A DNA stretch of 14,787 nt from JADJLQ01 sp031417835 (GTDB lineage Bacteria; Bacteroidota; Bacteroidia; Chitinophagales; Saprospiraceae). Every line of letters begins with the position of its first letter. The first letter of the stretch is position 1. Location of the stretch: NCBI GenBank assembly GCA_031417835.1, contig JANOWJ010000182.1, positions 1 through 14,787 of the forward strand. The letters run 5' to 3'. A model generated the notes under the pieces. The model did not search any database. It was given only the letters and a program-made list of their open reading frames with translations, and had not been told where the DNA came from. The position numbers were made by a program, and so were the translations under genes. Positions 1 through 7,827 of the stretch are shown piece by piece.

Positions 1-568
1 ATAATATTTTAGTATCGGCACGGTCATCGCCATTGAGATCCTGAGTCAACCATAAAGCAGCATTTTCTACGATTAATGCACCTTGCGCCACTATGGCTAT
101 CGCTCGTGGGAGAATTAAACTATCCATATAGAGGGTAGCAGAATCCATGACCCCATCGTTGTTTACATCATTCAATATAGATACTCTGCCTATACGATCT
201 TTTTCTCCTTTTCCATCGATATCCGGCATGAACCCACGCATTTCTACGACCCACAATCTGCCGTCTTCATCAAAAGTCATCACCACTGGATCTTGCACCA
301 TAGGCTCTGAGGCTACCAGTTGGATCTTAAGGCCTGGTTCGATGACAAATGTTTCTAATTCTTGTTCAGGAGTGAGCTCCGGAGATGGGTTGCTATCCCT
401 GGAGTCTAAAATGGTCTCTTTGCACCCTGCGCACATCAGTAGTATCCAAAGACATACTTTAATAGTTGGATTCAGTTTACTTATAAGCGCACAGGTTACT
501 ATACTGGTACTCCGATAAATTGGAGTACGAAGATGTTCTGCACGGATATCAGTTGACAAGAAGATCAC
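1..568 (-). CDS. Membrane-bound dehydrogenase-like lipoprotein (DUF7133 type), N-terminal part, cut by window edge
   Basis: The minus strand is open from the window edge to about position 568. The visible protein has a lipoprotein-like signal (hydrophobic VCLWILLMCAGC, then KE), a Ser/Pro/Glu linker, and then motifs of the 'putative membrane-bound dehydrogenase' family found in Planctomycetes and Bacteroidota: FVIEPGLKIQLVASEP, DPVVMTFDEDGRLWVVEMRG, and two Asp-rich segments (NDVNNDGVMD and DLNGDDRAD) typical of its beta-propeller. The family resembles sorbosone/glucose dehydrogenases and often carries a C-terminal haem-binding CxxCH domain, which would lie outside this window. The start is uncertain: there is no ATG before the signal peptide. 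The furthest sensible start is GTG at 568-566, which overlaps the stop of the upstream oxidoreductase gene as GTGA, but it would leave about 30 residues before the signal. The neighbour suggests a shared role in periplasmic sugar or polyol oxidation; that is inference. Confidence 0.75.
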   Translation of the reverse strand, partial: MIFLSTDIRAEHLRTPIYRSTSIVTCALISKLNPTIKVCLWILLMCAGCKETILDSRDSNPSPELTPEQELETFVIEPGLKIQLVASEPMVQDPVVMTFDEDGRLWVVEMRGFMPDIDGKGEKDRIGRVSILNDVNNDGVMDSATLYMDSLILPRAIAIVAQGALIVENAALWLTQDLNGDDRADTKIL

Positions 569-1935
569 ACTTTTAACGGATCAGGATGTACCCACGGTTT
601 GCGGTAGGCCCTTTGCAATAATTTATTGGCTCCTGGATCACCTATGATCATTCGTTTTTTAGGATCATATTTTAAGATCCTTCCGGTCTGCATCGAGTGA
701 TTGGCTAGAATACAACAAGCCGTAGAGATATGACCTTCTTCTATATCTGCTATGGGTTTGCTTTTATCGTCTATTGCTTTCAAAAAATCTAACATATGCA
801 ATCGGGTAGCAGGCGCCGCATTCAATTCGATTCTGTCTTCTGTAAGATCTTCAGGATATTTTTCTTTTTCAAATACTACATCTTTATGTATAGGTTTGGC
901 TCCATCGCCATATGGGGTAAAATCACAACGCATAGTACTACCTCTGAGCATTCCTTTTTCGCCATACAGTGTAAATGACCAAGGATAATCCGGATCAGAT
1001 GGAGTCCCCCAAGATCGATGTTGCCAGACACAATCTAAATCATCATATTTGAATATAGCAGATTGGGTATCAGCTATGTTGGATTTACCTTCTTTCTGTA
1101 CATAGATCCCCCCGGTAGAAACGATACTTTTGGGCCAACCCAGATTGAGCATCCACCTAACCGTATCAAACATGTGTACGCACATATCACCCATGATACC
1201 ATTGCCATATTCCATAAAGGTACGCCACCATCGGAGATGAGGTAAACCATCGTAAGGCCTGAGTGGTGCTGGCCCCGTCCACATCTCATAATCCAAAAAA
1301 TCCGGTACTTGCTCTAGAGGCGGGTTACCATTATTGCGCATATGGAAGTAACAACACATTTCTACATGAGATACTTTGCCAAGCAATCCCGCATCTACTA
1401 TATTTTTCTTGACATCGATCAAGTGAGGGGTGCTTTTACGCTGAGTACCTACTTGTACTACTTTATTATATTTTCTTGCTGCCGCTACCATTGCTTCCCC
1501 TTCCATGACATCGACGCTGATGGGTTTTTGTACATATACATGAGCACCAGCTTTGACGGCATCGATCATCTGTAGGGCATGCCAGTGATCAGGAGATCCT
1601 ATGAGTACGATATCAAACTTATGATCTTGCAACATTTTGCGATAATCGCCGTAGAGTTGAGGGGTCTTCCCTGATTTTTGTCGCTGACTGACTATGGTCG
1701 CGGCACCATTCAACATGTTTTTATCTACATCACACAAAGCCAACACTTCGGTGGGCGCCACTTGCATCAATCGAAACAAATCACTTTTGCCATACCAGCC
1801 TGCACCGATCAGTCCTACTTTGAGCGGACTCGCTGGATTCATCAAGTCCAGACCTCTAGCACCAAGTGCAGTATATGCCAGGGATGCTGAAGTCGATTTA
1901 ATAAAATCGCGTCTATTGATATTAAATGAAAACAT
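565..1935 (-). CDS. Gfo/Idh/MocA family oxidoreductase, Tat-exported
   Basis: This 456-residue protein is an NAD(P)-dependent oxidoreductase of the Gfo/Idh/MocA family, which acts on sugars, inositols or related polyols. Residues 8-9 are the twin arginine of a Tat signal (NRRDFIKS) followed by an Ala-rich stretch, so it is probably folded with its cofactor and exported. A Rossmann fold begins at about 39 (VGLIGAGWYG, GxGxxG at 44-49). The segment VYVQKPIS at 133-140 is the family's EKP motif with Gln in place of Glu; Lys137 and Pro138 are kept. MGDMCVHMFDTVRWML in the C-terminal domain carries the usual active-site-side Asp/His residues. The length is normal for the exported Bacteroidota subgroup. 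The stop (565-567) overlaps a possible GTG start of the downstream lipoprotein gene, which suggests an operon. The substrate cannot be read from the sequence. Confidence 0.9.
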   Translation of the reverse strand: MFSFNINRRDFIKSTSASLAYTALGARGLDLMNPASPLKVGLIGAGWYGKSDLFRLMQVAPTEVLALCDVDKNMLNGAATIVSQRQKSGKTPQLYGDYRKMLQDHKFDIVLIGSPDHWHALQMIDAVKAGAHVYVQKPISVDVMEGEAMVAAARKYNKVVQVGTQRKSTPHLIDVKKNIVDAGLLGKVSHVEMCCYFHMRNNGNPPLEQVPDFLDYEMWTGPAPLRPYDGLPHLRWWRTFMEYGNGIMGDMCVHMFDTVRWMLNLGWPKSIVSTGGIYVQKEGKSNIADTQSAIFKYDDLDCVWQHRSWGTPSDPDYPWSFTLYGEKGMLRGSTMRCDFTPYGDGAKPIHKDVVFEKEKYPEDLTEDRIELNAAPATRLHMLDFLKAIDDKSKPIADIEEGHISTACCILANHSMQTGRILKYDPKKRMIIGDPGANKLLQRAYRKPWVHPDPLKV

Positions 1936-2084
1936 AGCTATAAGGTTTATTAAAAATCGTTATTAAGGTAACAAGAAAATTGGAAATCAGATGCATTTGT
2001 CATTATAGTATAATCTGAGGATAAAATCGTCCAATTAATAAGGCACTATTAGCTGAGCCGCCTAGAATTTCTAACCAAAACACT

Positions 2085-3404
2085 CTAACGCTGCACTGCA
2101 TATATTTTTTCTTGACGACCATCGATGTACCTAAATATCTTGCCGTCAAAAAAACCGTCTTGCTCCAACATGATGCGTATCATTTTATTATTCCACTCTG
2201 GTATGGCTGCCGAAGCATTCAATTCAATAGAATAAGCCGTATTGGGGTACATCGGGTAATCACCTGGGCCAATAGTCTTACCCTGATTATCCCACATACC
2301 TATCGTAGGTCCGGCCGCATGACCATGGGACCCGATGGGATGAGTATAGATCGAGCCGGTGATCCCTTCTTCTTTAGCTTGTTTGAGTGCCGCTGCCAAA
2401 ATCTCATTGCCCGTTTTGCCCATTTTAAAATTTTCTGTCAAGATATCCTGAAGCCTATTGGCTTGTTTAAAAGCATGTTGTAAGTATGTAGGTACTTCTT
2501 TTTCACCGGGTTTTAATACATAAGCGTGCTCCTGCATATCGGTATTCAATCTTAAGTATGTGATGCCAAAATCTACATGTAATAGGTCGCCCGGTTGAAT
2601 AATTTCTTTAGCTGGACGCTTGGAAAAAGTGCGGAGATGATCAAAGCGTCCGGTGTCAGGCCGCTGAATATCAACGGTAGGATGAAACCAGGTATCTAAG
2701 CCCAGATCGGTAATTTTTTGCCGATACCACCACACCACATCATCAGTGGTGGTGTACCCAGGCTGAATAATTTCGTGACTAAAGCCTTGCCGTACAATGA
2801 GATGAGAGATCCTGGCGATATGTTCATACAACTCCATTTCTTTGGGAGACCGGGTTTCTAGCCAAGCTACCGCGAGTTTTTCTGCGGAATGTACTCTTGT
2901 TTTATATTGACTCGGTATCTTAGTCATGAATTGGTCATATTCAAAATGACTCAATCCATCTGCGTGCGCATAATTGGCTGAAAAGTTAATGCCGATTTTC
3001 TTAGGATTTTTCTTTTGAATAGTCTCTATCAAAGCATCCCATTGATCAGGATAGACATTAAGATCCCATGAAGCTTTGAGGAGGCCTACATCATACCTGG
3101 CAATGGCTAGCTGCTCCACTGCTACCCCATTATCATAAAACACCATAACTGTCCTTCTACGCGCACTGATCCATTCAGCAGGAAGCATGGTTTTCATGAC
3201 AGGATCTTCGTGATATTCTCTCGAGATGAGTATCCACATATCAAAGCCTTCCCGACGCATCAGTGCTGGCAAAAGATTGGCAAATCGATCAGCCAGAATT
3301 TCATTGATGACTTCCGCCCGATCTCGTTGATGAAGGATCAATGGCAGGTCTTGCGCTTGCATACATGTGGTATACCAAACAAATAAAATCAGCACTCTTT
3401 TCAT
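2085..3404 (-). CDS. Secreted M24 family metallopeptidase (Xaa-Pro aminopeptidase-like)
   Basis: A 439-residue peptidase of the M24 'pita-bread' fold, as in aminopeptidase P, prolidase and creatinase. Residues 1-18 form a short signal peptide ending near MQAQ, so it is likely periplasmic. Residues about 25-180 form a creatinase-like N-terminal domain and about 190-430 the catalytic domain. All five expected metal ligands can be placed: Asp278 and Asp289 (HVDFG, then D eleven residues later), His360 (HPIGSHGHAAG), Glu394 (YSIELN) and Glu414 (IMLEQDG). It is therefore probably an active di-metal enzyme that removes N-terminal residues ahead of proline, although other M24 activities are possible. 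It is transcribed divergently from the VWA gene; a near-consensus -7 element lies 17 nt before its ATG. It is separated by 149 bp from the oxidoreductase gene downstream. Confidence 0.9.
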   Translation of the reverse strand: MKRVLILFVWYTTCMQAQDLPLILHQRDRAEVINEILADRFANLLPALMRREGFDMWILISREYHEDPVMKTMLPAEWISARRRTVMVFYDNGVAVEQLAIARYDVGLLKASWDLNVYPDQWDALIETIQKKNPKKIGINFSANYAHADGLSHFEYDQFMTKIPSQYKTRVHSAEKLAVAWLETRSPKEMELYEHIARISHLIVRQGFSHEIIQPGYTTTDDVVWWYRQKITDLGLDTWFHPTVDIQRPDTGRFDHLRTFSKRPAKEIIQPGDLLHVDFGITYLRLNTDMQEHAYVLKPGEKEVPTYLQHAFKQANRLQDILTENFKMGKTGNEILAAALKQAKEEGITGSIYTHPIGSHGHAAGPTIGMWDNQGKTIGPGDYPMYPNTAYSIELNASAAIPEWNNKMIRIMLEQDGFFDGKIFRYIDGRQEKIYAVQR

Positions 3405-3421
3405 GTTGAAAAAAATTTTCA

Positions 3422-3429
3422 GAAAGATA
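3422..3429 (-). promoter_or_regulatory. Candidate -7 promoter element for the M24 peptidase gene
   Basis: Read on the minus strand this is TATCTTTC, one mismatch from the Bacteroidota -7 consensus TAnnTTTG. It lies 17 nt upstream of the peptidase ATG, the same spacing as at three other genes in this window. No clear -33 TTTG box is seen. Prediction from sequence only. Confidence 0.4.
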
Positions 3430-3515
3430 CTAAATGAATTTTAGTCAGATTATGAAGGTCTTGGAGCCCCTTCACCCTAACAAAATTATCCTAAATCTAT
3501 TCAACCATTCCCGCC

Positions 3516-3523
3516 TATCTTTG
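3516..3523 (+). promoter_or_regulatory. Candidate -7 promoter element for the VWA/ATPase genes
   Basis: TATCTTTG matches the Bacteroidota -7 consensus TAnnTTTG exactly and ends 16 nt before the ATG at 3540, implying a very short leader. A -33 TTTG box is not evident at the usual distance. It would drive the VWA gene and perhaps the ATPase gene behind it. Confidence 0.5.
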
Positions 3524-3539
3524 TTGTGTTGTTTACGAT

Positions 3540-4637
3540 ATGATGCACTGGTTTTTTGGAAAGAAAGATCCTAAACTTGAAGGTGGAACGCCGTTCGATA
3601 AGCTTTTTAAGTTATTTAAAGAACTATTATTACACACCTCCGGTGATGTGACAGAAGCATTATCCTGGCTTACCGAGCTCGATAAAAAGTATAAACTCAC
3701 GCAGGAAGATTACGGAGTTGCCGATTTTATCAGAGATTTGATCGATAAAGGGTATATCAACGAAAATCGTCAAGGAATTATAGATCACAATCCCAGTGCC
3801 AAACTGGAAATAGCTCTGCGCCGCACAGCCCTGGATGACATTTTTGACCAACTTAAAAAAAGTAAAAAAGGTGATCATAACACTCCTAAATCAGGGTTCG
3901 GTGACGAATTCACTTCAGAAATTAGGCCATACGAATTTGGAGACCCTCTGGATCAAATAGCCCTTACTGAATCCATCAAAAATGCACAGATAGCGCACGG
4001 GGTAGAAGAACTTACCCTGCAAGAAAGTGATTTAGAGGTCTATGAGACTTATTTTCAATCCCAGACCAGTACGGTCCTGATGATTGATATCTCGCACTCG
4101 ATGATCCTGTATGGTGAAGATCGTATCACGCCAGCTAAAAAAGTAGCGTTGGCGCTATCTGAACTCATCACAACTAGATATCCGAAAGATACCCTCGACA
4201 TCATTACTTTTGGTGACGACGCTCAGGAGATTCGTATGAAAGATCTACCCTATCTTAAGGTAGGACCCTATCATACGAATACAGTGGCCGGTTTGGAACT
4301 TGCTATGGCCATTCTGAGGCGCAGAAAAAACCCCAACAAACAGATCATGATGATCACAGATGGCAAACCCACCTGTATCAAAGTGGGTAAAAAATACTAC
4401 AAAAATGCATTTGGCATGGATCGCAAAATCGTCAACAGGACTTTAGCATTAGCGCTCACCTGCAGAAAATTGCACATCCCGGTGACTACGTTTATGGTCG
4501 CTCGGGATCCATATCTTCAACAGTTTGTAGATGCATTTACCCGGGCCAATAACGGGAAGGCTTTTTACAGTACGCTAGATACATTGGGCGAGTTTATCTT
4601 CATGGATTATAAAAAAAGCAAAAAAAGAAAACGATAA
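3540..4637 (+). CDS. VWA domain protein, partner of a MoxR/ChlI-like ATPase
   Basis: A 365-residue cytoplasmic protein without a signal peptide or membrane segment. Residues 1-170 are a mostly helical, charged region I do not recognise. Residues about 175-350 form a von Willebrand factor A domain with a complete metal-ion-dependent adhesion site: Asp183-x-Ser185-x-Ser187 in VLMIDISHSM, a Thr at 246 or 248 (HTNTVAG), and Asp274 in MITDGKPT. The tail is strongly basic (KKSKKRKR). VWA proteins of this kind pair with MoxR- or magnesium-chelatase-like AAA+ ATPases to insert metals or remodel target proteins, and such an ATPase gene follows 133 bp downstream. A second ATG directly follows the first (3543), so the start could be one codon later. 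The target of the pair is unknown. This is not a chlorophyll-type chelatase subunit by context. Confidence 0.85.
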   Translation: MMHWFFGKKDPKLEGGTPFDKLFKLFKELLLHTSGDVTEALSWLTELDKKYKLTQEDYGVADFIRDLIDKGYINENRQGIIDHNPSAKLEIALRRTALDDIFDQLKKSKKGDHNTPKSGFGDEFTSEIRPYEFGDPLDQIALTESIKNAQIAHGVEELTLQESDLEVYETYFQSQTSTVLMIDISHSMILYGEDRITPAKKVALALSELITTRYPKDTLDIITFGDDAQEIRMKDLPYLKVGPYHTNTVAGLELAMAILRRRKNPNKQIMMITDGKPTCIKVGKKYYKNAFGMDRKIVNRTLALALTCRKLHIPVTTFMVARDPYLQQFVDAFTRANNGKAFYSTLDTLGEFIFMDYKKSKKRKR

Positions 4638-4770
4638 GCTCTGATTTAAATTATCCCTACAACATTGACTCCAATTACTCTATAATTTGTTCAAGCACTA
4701 ACACCAATAGCTATTTTTTAAAGGTCTGCATTCCATCAATTTATTCTACACTTAATTGTCAATCCTTATT

Positions 4771-6237
4771 ATGATCAATCCCCTAAATATCAACACCCTT
4801 GGCGAGCTCAAAGCCTCGGGTTACCAATCAAAAGCCATCAAAGATGAATTGCGCGATAATCTGATCGCCGCTATTAAAAACAAGATCAATGTCTTTGAAG
4901 GCATCCACGGTTTTGATGATACCGTCATCCCTGATCTGGAGCGCGCTATCCTCTCGAGACACCATATTCTCCTGTTAGGATTGCGGGGGCAGGCCAAGAC
5001 CCGACTGGCACGATTATTAATAAGACTGCTAGATGAATACATTCCTGTAGTCGAAGGCAGTGAGATCAATGATGATCCGCTGGCTCCCCTTTCACCGCAT
5101 GCAAAGGAACGCATCAAAGTCCTTGGTGATGAGACCCTCATCAACTGGATCCATCGTGATGAACGCTATGTAGAAAAATTAGCTACGCCTGATGTCAGTA
5201 TCGCCGATCTCATCGGAGATATCGACCCGATCAAAGCTGCCAGCCTCAAACTGCCTTATGCTGATGAACGGGTGATCCATTATGGCCTCATCCCTAGAGC
5301 CAACCGATCTATATTCGTGATCAATGAGTTACCCGATCTGCAGCCTCGTATCCAGGTATCGTTGTTCAATATATTACAAGAAGGAGATCTCCAGATCCGC
5401 GGATTCAAAGTGCGATTGCCATTGGATATCTTATTTCTATTCACTGCGAATCCAGAAGATTACACCAATCGAGGCAGCATCATCACACCGCTCAAAGATC
5501 GGATAGACAGCCAAATCATCACGCATTACCCACTCGATATGGAGACAGCGATGAAAATCACCCACCAAGAATCCCGTGTCAATCCGGAAGAAAAAAACAT
5601 TGTAGTTCCGCATTTGCTTAAAGTCCTGCTGGAACAAATTTCCTTTGAAGCCCGCACAAGCGAACTCGTAGATATCAATAGTGGGGTCTCAGCCCGACTC
5701 GGTATCAGTGCCTATGAAAATCTCGTAAGTGCTGTAGAGCGACGCATGCTGAAAAATAATGAATCTTCAGGAGTAGCTCGTATAGCTGATTTCGTCGGGG
5801 TCCTACCTGCGATCACTGGCAAAGTAGAACTCGTATATGAAGGGGAGCAACTCGGCCCTTATAAAGTGGCTTTTGAGTTACTCAATAAAGCTATCAAAAC
5901 CGAATTTCTCAAATACTTTCCGCATCCGGAAAAAATGAAGAAAAACGATCGTGATCCTTATGGTGTTATTAAAGCCTGGTTTGCCGGAGAGCATGATCTT
6001 AAAATGTCAGTCGACGCTACGCAAACTGATCATGAGGCATCGCTGGCTCAGGTATCCGGTCTAGAGCGACTCATGGCCAAAGCAGCGGATGTCGCTGATG
6101 AAGAGAAGTCAGTGTATAAAGAACTAGTATTGCATGGGCTGGCATCATTCAATATTTTGAATAAGGAATTGCATCAGACTAGGATAGAGTTTAGTGATTT
6201 GTTGGGTGATATGGGCGAGAAGGGTTTGGATGATTGA
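4771..6237 (+). CDS. AAA+ ATPase of the magnesium-chelatase ChlI/MoxR-like group
   Basis: ATG at 4771 gives 488 residues; an in-frame TTG at 4756 would add only five and is less likely. The AAA+ module spans about 45-330: Walker A GLRGQAKT (70-77, with Ala for the usual third Gly), a ChlI-type insertion with DVSIADLIGDIDP (141-152), Walker B SIFVINELPDL (Asn185 in place of the usual Asp, Glu186 kept), LFNILQEGDLQIRG, sensor-1 FTANPED (Asn227) and an arginine finger in PLKDR (Arg244). Residues 330-488 are helical and unassigned. Such ATPases assemble as hexamers and work with a VWA protein, here the gene immediately upstream on the same strand. The Asn in Walker B may be a family trait (I recall INELPDL in related proteins, unverified) rather than a lesion. 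The substrate is unknown. Confidence 0.88.
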   Translation: MINPLNINTLGELKASGYQSKAIKDELRDNLIAAIKNKINVFEGIHGFDDTVIPDLERAILSRHHILLLGLRGQAKTRLARLLIRLLDEYIPVVEGSEINDDPLAPLSPHAKERIKVLGDETLINWIHRDERYVEKLATPDVSIADLIGDIDPIKAASLKLPYADERVIHYGLIPRANRSIFVINELPDLQPRIQVSLFNILQEGDLQIRGFKVRLPLDILFLFTANPEDYTNRGSIITPLKDRIDSQIITHYPLDMETAMKITHQESRVNPEEKNIVVPHLLKVLLEQISFEARTSELVDINSGVSARLGISAYENLVSAVERRMLKNNESSGVARIADFVGVLPAITGKVELVYEGEQLGPYKVAFELLNKAIKTEFLKYFPHPEKMKKNDRDPYGVIKAWFAGEHDLKMSVDATQTDHEASLAQVSGLERLMAKAADVADEEKSVYKELVLHGLASFNILNKELHQTRIEFSDLLGDMGEKGLDD

Positions 6238-6287
6238 GGTATAATTGCTTCTGTTAAATCGAATCAATTTTAATTAGAAAAGTATAG

Positions 6288-6721
6288 ATGCTAAATATTA
6301 AATTTATTATACTTTGCCTATTCCTTACATCTTGCAATTCATCCTATTTATCAATTATTCCAAAAGCAGAGTTTAAAACTAGGTCTACCATCGATTTTTG
6401 TGATTTACCAAATCATAAAAATCAAATAATAAGACTCAATGCATTTATCAGGGTGAACAAGAATATTGGGGTGCTACTTCAATCCTCCATTGCGCTACAA
6501 AACAAGATGCTGTACATCTATCCTTTGATTCTCTTTATAATAACAAAAAGGGTGTTCGGAATACATTAAAAAAAAGGAAATGGCATCATTATAATCCAAA
6601 ACGCATTAGAAAATTAACCTTGATAGGGAAATATGTAAATGATGATGTTGGCTATGGCCACTTAGGCTTGTATAAATCCCAGATTGATGTCTATCTTCAA
6701 ACTAAAAATTATAAAGCCTGA
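6288..6721 (+). pseudogene. Small lipoprotein (possible OB-fold), split by a one-base frameshift
   Basis: From ATG 6288 the frame encodes a lipoprotein signal (FIILCLFLTSC, lipobox LTSC) and a mature part containing STIDFCDLPNHKNQIIRLNA. It then changes character and stops at 6569. The +2 frame from 6446 continues sensibly: YQGEQEYWGATS, LTLIGKYVNDDVGYGHLGLY, and a final IDVYLQTKNYKA ending at the TGA at 6719-6721. Adding one T to the TTT run at 6444-6446 would restore one reading frame of 144 residues, joining RLNA-F-YQGEQ. The pattern (CDLxxxxxxxIIRLxAFY...YWGA...GKY...GYGHLG) resembles small Bacteroidota proteins of the OB-fold (tRNA_anti-like) type; this is from memory and moderate at best. 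It is either a true pseudogene or a sequencing/assembly error in a short homopolymer. Confidence 0.7.
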
Positions 6722-6733
6722 TGAGAGAAGATG

Positions 6734-6769
6734 AACTTCTAAAATACCATTTAGTTTTGAATAGAAGTT
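6734..6769. terminator. Inverted repeat between convergent genes, weak terminator candidate
   Basis: AACTTCTA (6734-6741) and TAGAAGTT (6762-6769) are perfect 8-bp arms around a 20-nt loop; three or four further A/T pairs could form inside with a bulge. It lies between the end of the frameshifted lipoprotein gene (plus) and the end of the CsbD-like gene (minus), where a bidirectional terminator would be expected. It is AT-rich and lacks a strong U tract, so the call is tentative. Confidence 0.35.
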
Positions 6770-6808
6770 TATAAGCTAAAGTCAGCCACAAAACTACTTT
6801 ACCAACCC

Positions 6809-6994
6809 CTATAGCGCATCAATCATCTTGTGCATATCTTCTTTATTCATACCCAGCGTAGCTTGAAGTCGAATAAACATATGACTCTTTTTCCCCTCTT
6901 CAAATTCAAAATCAGCTTCTGTCAAATTTGAAAATTTTTCTTTGAGTTTTCTTTTCTGTTCTATCCAGTTTCCTTTTATTCTTGTAACCTTCAT
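6809..6994 (-). CDS. CsbD-like small stress protein
   Basis: A 61-residue, highly charged, soluble protein. The opening TRIKGNWIEQKRKLKEKFSNLTEADF matches the CsbD pattern (xxIKGNWxQxKGKxKEKWGxLTDDD), followed by an E-G-K segment and a C-terminal GMNKEDMHKMID that corresponds to the YGISKEEAExxVDxW end of the family. CsbD-like proteins are small helical proteins induced by general stress in many bacteria; their molecular role is not established. Its ATG is 26 bp behind the stop of the gene at 7021-7398, so the two are probably cotranscribed. The family's usual length is about 60-70 residues, so the gene is complete. Confidence 0.8.
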   Translation of the reverse strand: MKVTRIKGNWIEQKRKLKEKFSNLTEADFEFEEGKKSHMFIRLQATLGMNKEDMHKMIDAL

Positions 6995-7020
6995 TCGAGA
7001 TAATTTTTTAAAAATTGGTT

Positions 7021-7398
7021 TTACTTAAAATGCAGTTTAATGACCTCGCGTTCCTGTTTCTCTGAAAGTGGTCCAGAGTTTTTGACATTAATTTTAATAT
7101 TTGCATAAAGAAGATCGTCTTTGATGAGGCTAAACAATTCATCTTTAGCTTCAGCAGGACCAAATAATAAAACTTCATTAAATTCTAGGATTTCTTTGGC
7201 CAAAATTTTGTAATAATCCGATTGCAAAGGCTGTGCAGCATTGTGCAGGAAACTTTCACCTTTGACTAGGTGATCCTTTTTGTTGTTGATAGGATTATTC
7301 GAATCGGGTTGATCCGGGTGAACTCCTTCATAATGATACTCTTTTAGGTGGGCATGTGTATGATCCATCCAGATACCCAGTCTTTTTCGAAATTTCAT
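7021..7398 (-). CDS. Host-attachment/eRF1-domain-like small protein
   Basis: Starting at ATG 7398 the product is 125 residues, MKFRKRLGIWMDHTHAHLKE at the N-terminus; an upstream in-frame ATG at 7428 would add ten poorly conserved-looking residues. The middle is polar and Asn/Lys/His-rich (about 25-55), then YYKILAKEILEFNEVLLFGPAEAKDELFSLIKDD, which looks like the alternating helix and strand of proteins annotated as 'host attachment' or eRF1 domain-3-like in Bacteroidota and Proteobacteria. These are often found beside stress genes, and here a CsbD-like gene follows 26 bp downstream. I recognise the family by pattern only; the function (perhaps ribosome- or translation-related) is inferred. 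No signal peptide or membrane segment is visible. Confidence 0.55.
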   Translation of the reverse strand: MKFRKRLGIWMDHTHAHLKEYHYEGVHPDQPDSNNPINNKKDHLVKGESFLHNAAQPLQSDYYKILAKEILEFNEVLLFGPAEAKDELFSLIKDDLLYANIKINVKNSGPLSEKQEREVIKLHFK

Positions 7399-7827
7399 AA
7401 GTTTATTTTTTTTCGTGAAATAAAACAATAGTGATCTGACCTACATGAGGCACTGAAGGAAACCCATTCACACATGAAGATGCGAGTGCAGCAGCAGTCT
7501 TCAGGTCATTTTTTCATAGGCTTTTACAAAACGGGTTGAAAGGAATTTTGAAGCAGCAATGGCTCTTGTAATGCGATTATTCCTTTTTTAATTGAATACT
7601 GATCTGAGCTATCATTTCAGATCCTCTTTATTTTTACCATTTATTCCATTCTGACTAATCCGACGCTTTTGACCACAATCGTGGATATGTCGATTTGGTA
7701 AAGTTACGATTAAAATAATGGTTTTCAATATATTCCGAGAGATTTCCGGTACCTAAATACCACTCATAAAGTTAAATAGTATCCGAAATGTCTCAACTGG
7801 TCCGAAATAAAATGAGCGGTATAGTCG
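7399..7827. other. About 430 bp without a convincing gene; possible long leader or small RNA region
   Basis: No open frame with a recognisable product was found on either strand. It contains an inverted repeat at 7601-7623, a small CCAC/GTGG hairpin (CCACAATCGTGG at 7673-7684), and on the minus strand TAACTTTA at 7699-7706, one mismatch from TAnnTTTG. A promoter there would give the 7021-7398 gene a leader of about 300 nt holding both hairpins. The 8-mer TCCGAAAT occurs twice, at 7782-7789 and 7801-7808, 19 bp apart. None of this proves an RNA or a regulatory site. Confidence 0.35.
7601..7623. repeat. 7-bp perfect inverted repeat with 9-nt loop
   Basis: GATCTGA (7601-7607) and TCAGATC (7617-7623) flank the loop GCTATCATT. 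On the plus strand the following CTCTTTATTTTTA is T-rich. On the minus strand an A-rich stretch follows, so a terminator is not obvious in that direction, the one in which the neighbouring genes run. It could be an operator or part of a structured leader. Confidence 0.35.

Noticed and set aside
147..518. 123-codon plus-strand frame
   Set aside because: Antisense to the dehydrogenase-like lipoprotein, whose minus-strand frame shows clear family motifs.
3481..3488. TAATTTTG on the minus strand as promoter of the M24 gene
   Set aside because: It fits the -7 consensus, but it is about 77 nt from the ATG; the closer TATCTTTC at 3422-3429 has the spacing seen at other genes.
4756..4770. TTG start for the AAA+ ATPase
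   Set aside because: It adds only five residues; ATG at 4771 is the simpler start.
7501..7584. Minus-strand fragment reading RAIAASKFLSTRFVKAYEKMT before a stop
   Set aside because: It looks protein-like, but a stop lies just upstream and there is no start; too short to call a gene remnant.
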